From Syntrophomonas sp. (GTDB taxonomy: Bacteria > Bacillota > Syntrophomonadia > Syntrophomonadales > Syntrophomonadaceae), in the NCBI GenBank assembly GCA_028693695.1, contig JAQUUV010000068.1:1-9233 (forward strand): a stretch of 9,233 nt of DNA. The letters are read 5' to 3'. Position numbers and translations under genes: made by a program. Positions 6,953 through 9,233 of this stretch are shown here, piece by piece. Below the pieces are notes generated by a model, which worked only from the letters and a program-made list of their open reading frames with translations, did not search any database and had not been told where the DNA came from. How positions within the stretch are numbered: the first letter of the stretch is position 1; each line of letters starts with the position of its first letter.

Positions 6953-6990
6953 AGATAACCCCCTGTAGGCTCAGGGGGTTATCTGTTTTG
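6953..6990 (+). terminator. strong intrinsic terminator after asp23/yqhY
   Basis: Perfect 13-bp stem AGATAACCCCCTG (6953-6965) and CAGGGGGTTATCT (6972-6984), loop TAGGCT, then GTTTTG. The GC-rich stem plus short T-run is typical of a factor-independent terminator. The T-run has only four bases, so some read-through into amaP is plausible. It separates the accBC-asp23 unit from the genes downstream. Confidence 0.85.
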
Positions 6991-7045
6991 GGACTATCAA
7001 TAAATAAGACCGGAGTAAATGACGGGTTTATTTATTGGTAGTTCC
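6990..7045 (+). promoter_or_regulatory. long hairpin in the leader of the amaP-like gene
   Basis: Arms 6990-7007 (GGGACTATCAATAAATAA) and 7028-7045 (TTATTTATTGGTAGTTCC) match in 16 of 18 positions. As RNA all 18 pairs can form, with two G-U pairs. Inside, CCG 7010-7012 can pair with CGG 7023-7025. The structure begins right after the terminator T-run and ends six bases before the AAGGAGAGG site of amaP. It contains an in-frame ATG (7019) in its loop. It could be a cis-acting RNA control element, a DNA operator, or an mRNA stabiliser. No known riboswitch is recognised, and no convincing promoter was seen in this gap. Confidence 0.5.
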
Positions 7046-7063
7046 TTAGAAAGGAGAGGTAAC

Positions 7064-7591
7064 ATGCCAGTAATAGGGCGCTTGGTTCTACTGGTCTATA
7101 ACCTGCTGATGCTGGTGATTTCCGGGGCGGTGGTTGCGGTCTCCATGGGATGGTTTGCCCCCTTGGCCTATTATGATATGGCAGTCTCTACCCCTGAAAA
7201 CAAGATTATAATGGGCACCGTTGGCATAATAATAGGCATTATAGCCCTAATCATGTTGATATGGGGGTTAAAGCCTTCTAATCGTACCGATGCCGTAACA
7301 GTAGAAAAGGGCCTGGCGGGAGAGGTCTCGATCAGTATCGCTGCCATTAAAGTTATCATCATGAAGGCTGTTAAACAGGTGGAGGGAGTAAAAGATATAA
7401 AGTCCGTAGTTAGCAGTACGGCAGGTGGCCTGATCGTTAAGCTGCACATTATGATTAATCCTGAACATACTGTTCCCGAACTTGCCCAATCCCTTCAGGC
7501 AGCGGTGAAGGATAATTTGGAGAAAATAGGTGGTCTTCAGGTTGCTGAAATTAAAGTTCTGGTAGATGATTTTAATGTGGTCAGCAAATAA
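7064..7591 (+). CDS. AmaP-like membrane protein (Asp23 membrane anchor family)
   Basis: 175 residues from ATG 7064. Two membrane helices (about 5-31 and 47-68) are joined by a short outside loop. A cytoplasmic domain (about 75-172) has an Asp23-like pattern: GEVSISIAAIKVIIMKAVKQVEGVKDIK (86-113), a beta strand GGLIVKLHIMINP (121-133), a helix PELAQSLQAAVKDNLEKIGG (138-157), and a last strand VAEIKVLVDDF (160-170). This is the plan of AmaP, which in S. aureus anchors Asp23 at the membrane. The Asp23 gene upstream and the DUF2273-like gene downstream support it. ATG 7064 follows AAGGAGAGG at 7051-7059. The upstream in-frame ATG 7019 is poorly placed behind GGAG and lies within the hairpin. Confidence 0.82.
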   Translation: MPVIGRLVLLVYNLLMLVISGAVVAVSMGWFAPLAYYDMAVSTPENKIIMGTVGIIIGIIALIMLIWGLKPSNRTDAVTVEKGLAGEVSISIAAIKVIIMKAVKQVEGVKDIKSVVSSTAGGLIVKLHIMINPEHTVPELAQSLQAAVKDNLEKIGGLQVAEIKVLVDDFNVVSK

Positions 7592-7600
7592 GGAGGCATT

Positions 7601-7822
7601 ATGTTAGAAAAAATTATACTTTATGTTATAACTGAACATCGCGGTAAGACTATCGGTGTTTTACTGGGTTTGGCAGCCAGTATCCTGTTTATTAGTTATG
7701 GATTTTGGCGTACAATTTTTATTGTGTTTTGTATCGTTGTAGGGTATCTGATTGGCAAAAAGCTCGATGAAAATGCGGATCTTGAGGTTTGGATGAAAAA
7801 CCTCTTTAAATCCAAAGACTAG
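7601..7822 (+). CDS. small DUF2273-like two-helix membrane protein
   Basis: 73 residues. A short amphipathic start (MLEKIILYVITEHRGK, 1-16) precedes two membrane helices (about 17-33 and 37-52), followed by a charged tail (53-73) with GYLIGKKLDE at the junction, as in DUF2273 proteins. In S. aureus a DUF2273 protein is encoded with Asp23 and AmaP, so it is likely a partner of the same membrane module. Its molecular function is not known to me. ATG 7601 has AAGGAGG at 7590-7596, nine bases after the previous stop, so the two genes are almost certainly co-transcribed. Confidence 0.8.
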   Translation: MLEKIILYVITEHRGKTIGVLLGLAASILFISYGFWRTIFIVFCIVVGYLIGKKLDENADLEVWMKNLFKSKD

Positions 7823-7847
7823 CAAGGATTCAGGAAGGGAGATAAAT

Positions 7848-8249
7848 TTGAGCAGAAGAAAAGCGCGGGAACTTGCCTTTAAAGTTCTGTTTCAGGTAGA
7901 CCAGGTAGATGCTGACCCCCGTGAAGCTTTCGATTACCTTCTGAAGGAAGCCCCCCTACCGGAAAAAGATAGCGAATTTGCATGGAGTTTAATAGTGGGA
8001 GCCGTTGATAAACTAGAGGCTTTAGATGCGAACCTTGCCCAGTATTCCAAAGAATGGACCGTACAGAGGATGCCGTCTGTAGATCGAAATTTGTTGCGCC
8101 TGGCCAGTTACGAGATACTCTATCTGGAGGGAGCTCAAGCAGTAGTGGCAATTGACGAGGCACTTGAAATTGCCAAGCGCTACAGTGAACCAGCCTCAGT
8201 AGGTTTTATTAATGCCATTCTGGACAAGATCCGGGAAGGAAAACAATGA
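7848..8249 (+). CDS. nusB: NusB, transcription antitermination factor
   Basis: 133 residues, the typical length. The arginine-rich N-terminus SRRKARELAFKVLFQVD (2-18) is the part that contacts boxA RNA. The conserved SVDRNLLRLASYEILYL (77-93) and VAIDEALEIAKRYSEPASVGFINAILDKI (100-128) complete the all-helical NusB fold. With NusE (ribosomal protein S10) it binds boxA in rRNA leaders and prevents premature termination. Translation starts at TTG 7848 with AAGGGAG at 7835-7841. It follows the DUF2273-like gene by 25 bases, and in B. subtilis nusB directly follows yqhY, so the two membrane-protein genes look inserted between them. The stop is followed by a long inverted repeat. Confidence 0.96.
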   Translation: MSRRKARELAFKVLFQVDQVDADPREAFDYLLKEAPLPEKDSEFAWSLIVGAVDKLEALDANLAQYSKEWTVQRMPSVDRNLLRLASYEILYLEGAQAVVAIDEALEIAKRYSEPASVGFINAILDKIREGKQ

Positions 8250-8251
8250 TA

Positions 8252-8352
8252 CAGCAACGGGAAACGGGGGGACGGTTCTCTTGTTGCCTCCTTTAAAAGT
8301 GTAACAGGGGAGGAAACAAGAGAACCGTCCCCCCGTTTCCCCCTGTTTCCTG
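8252..8352. repeat. REP/MITE-like long inverted repeat between nusB and folD
   Basis: Arms 8259-8291 and 8309-8341 are 33 bases each and differ at one position (G 8286 versus A 8314), around a 17-base AT-rich loop. The left arm starts GGGAAACGGGGGGACGGTTC. The right arm ends CCGTCCCCCCGTTTCCC. Outside, CAGCAAC (8252-8258) and CTGTTTCCTG (8343-8352) extend the symmetry with a few unpaired bases. The motif GGGGACGGTTCTCTTGTTTC resembles, from memory, a dispersed intergenic repeat common in Clostridia and other bacteria. It could be a palindrome mobilised by a REP-type Y1 transposase, which is not present here. It has no T-run, so it is not a classic terminator, but the transcript would fold very stably. 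Confidence 0.8.
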
Positions 8353-8377
8353 AGATTATTTCGAGAGGTGTGGGTTA

Positions 8378-9202
8378 ATGGAAGTCATTAGCGGTAAAGC
8401 CATAGCGGATGAGATAAAGGCTGGGTTAAAGGAATCCAATGCACAGGCAGGGATTTGCCCATGCTTGGCACTTATAGATGTGGGAGACAACCAAGAGAAT
8501 TCACTTTACATAGGGCTGAAGAAAAAAGCCATAGATGCCATAGGCGGAAACGCGAGAATAATTAAACTTTCAGAGGATACGAAACGAGAGGACCTGCTGG
8601 AAGAAATCAAGAACCTTAACCAGGATAAAGAAGTAAATGGGATATTGTTGCAGTTGCCGATTCCCGAAACCCTGGAACCATTCCGGGAAGAGTTTCTAGA
8701 GGCTATTGCACCGAACAAGGATGTGGACGGTTTTGGTCCGAATAACCGCGGCAGGTTAATGGGGGGTGAGCCCAGCTTTATTAGCTGCGCAGCCTTGGCA
8801 TGTATGGATATATGCCATAGATATATGAGTCCCTTGGCAAAGAAAAAGGTCCTGTTGGTAGGGGATTCTTTTGATGTTATCCAACCCTTGGCCTTAATGT
8901 TCATGGAGGAGCTATGCGAAGTTACTATCATTCCCCAATATTACCCGGATGCAATGGACGATATTGATATCGCAATCGTAGAAAAGGGTACTCCCCTAAT
9001 GGTTAAGAATCAGAGCGTGAAGGCAGGGGGCCTGCTGATAGATGCGGGATTTCACTGGTTCCAGGACCGTACCGTTGGAAATGTAGACCGGGATTCGGTT
9101 GCAGGGGTAGAGGGTTATTTACTGCCAGTTCCAGGCGGAATGGGTCCTCTGCTAATTGCCCACTTGATGAGAAACCTATCCCAGGCGGCTCGTAAGGGAT
9201 AG
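8378..9202 (+). CDS. folD: FolD-like methylenetetrahydrofolate dehydrogenase/cyclohydrolase, divergent
   Basis: 274 residues, slightly short for the family (about 280-290). The catalytic half is recognisable: SLYIGLKKKAIDAIGG (42-57, with Tyr 44 and Lys 48), GILLQLPIP (88-96, Gln 92), and KDVDGFGPNNRGRL (114-127, Asp 117). The end LPVPGGMGPLLIAHLMRN (249-266) matches the usual PVPGGVGPMT region. The cofactor half is degraded. The normal PCTP motif is replaced by ISCAAL (135-140). The usual GRSxxVGxP loop is GDSFDVIQP (162-170). FolD normally converts methylene-THF to methenyl- and then formyl-THF with NADP. Here NADP use, or the dehydrogenase step itself, may be altered or lost. The gene position (nusB-folD-xseA) supports orthology. 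ATG 8378 has AGAGGTG at 8364-8370. Confidence 0.85.
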   Translation: MEVISGKAIADEIKAGLKESNAQAGICPCLALIDVGDNQENSLYIGLKKKAIDAIGGNARIIKLSEDTKREDLLEEIKNLNQDKEVNGILLQLPIPETLEPFREEFLEAIAPNKDVDGFGPNNRGRLMGGEPSFISCAALACMDICHRYMSPLAKKKVLLVGDSFDVIQPLALMFMEELCEVTIIPQYYPDAMDDIDIAIVEKGTPLMVKNQSVKAGGLLIDAGFHWFQDRTVGNVDRDSVAGVEGYLLPVPGGMGPLLIAHLMRNLSQAARKG

Positions 9203-9216
9203 AAGAGGTTGGAATT

Positions 9217-9233
9217 GTGAAAGATTATATAAC
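9217..9233 (+). CDS. xseA: start of a gene, probably xseA (exonuclease VII large subunit), 3' truncated
   Basis: GTG 9217 begins the frame (M)KDYI..., with AGAAGAGG at 9201-9208 well spaced before it, 14 bases after the folD stop. Only five full codons are in the window. The identity rests on gene order: in B. subtilis the gene after folD encodes the large subunit of exonuclease VII. The short sequence is compatible with that protein's N-terminus, which usually reads YITVSEL-like. It cannot be proved here. Confidence 0.55.

Noticed and set aside
6985..7020. Possible sigma-B or sigma-A promoter ahead of amaP (GTTT or TTGGGA with downstream TAAAT)
   Set aside because: The spacings are about 22 bases and no GGGTAT or TATAAT-like hexamer falls where required. 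The promoter for amaP stays unidentified.
7019..7063. Longer AmaP-like protein starting at ATG 7019
   Set aside because: GGAG is only three bases upstream and the added 15 residues do not look like the family N-terminus. ATG 7064 has an ideal AAGGAGAGG site and leads straight into the membrane helix.
8259..8341. Long inverted repeat as a CRISPR unit or classic terminator
   Set aside because: There is only one palindrome with no spaced direct repeats, and no T-run follows the right arm.

Overview
The window comes from a Gram-positive, endospore-forming anaerobe-type Firmicute (class Clostridia or close relative). Three things suggest this: a complete spoIIIAB-AH run behind the tail of spoIIIAA, strong GGAGG-type ribosome binding sites with frequent GTG and TTG starts, and a gene order matching the Bacillus subtilis spoIIIA-accB-accC-yqhY-nusB-folD-xseA region. 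A Syntrophomonas-like organism would fit, but that is a guess. Every gene I can support lies on the plus strand.

Layout. Positions 1-4485 hold the spoIIIA operon: the end of the SpoIIIAA ATPase, then AB, AC, AD, AE, AF, AG and AH, mostly tightly packed with ATGA-type or near overlaps. Together they build the envelope-spanning channel of the engulfed forespore. One gap, between AB and AC, holds a possible 22-codon leader ORF joined to spoIIIAC by an ATGA overlap. Positions 4486-4639 are a regulatory region with two vegetative-type promoters and a 22-bp near-perfect palindrome between them. Positions 4640-6440 encode biotin carboxyl carrier protein and biotin carboxylase (accB, accC). A further promoter drives an Asp23/YqhY-family gene (6531-6935), which ends at a strong intrinsic terminator.

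Downstream of the terminator is an 18-bp-arm hairpin in the leader of an AmaP-like membrane protein gene (7064-7591). A small DUF2273-like two-helix membrane protein follows (7601-7822). These two genes, with Asp23 upstream, reproduce the Asp23/AmaP/DUF2273 set known from Staphylococcus aureus, here placed between yqhY and nusB. Next come nusB (7848-8249), a long REP/MITE-like inverted repeat filling the nusB-folD gap, a clearly divergent folD homologue (8378-9202), and the first codons of a gene that is probably xseA.

How the parts relate: sporulation genes, lipid-precursor synthesis, an envelope-stress membrane module, transcription antitermination and one-carbon metabolism are neighbours. 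The promoters and terminator split them into at least three transcription units (spoIIIA; accBC; asp23), plus the amaP-to-folD stretch, whose promoter I could not identify. The items most worth a second look are the divergent FolD, the hairpin leader of amaP, the palindrome at the accBC promoters, and the Asp23 module inserted in this conserved locus. I did not find a wholly new multigene system here.
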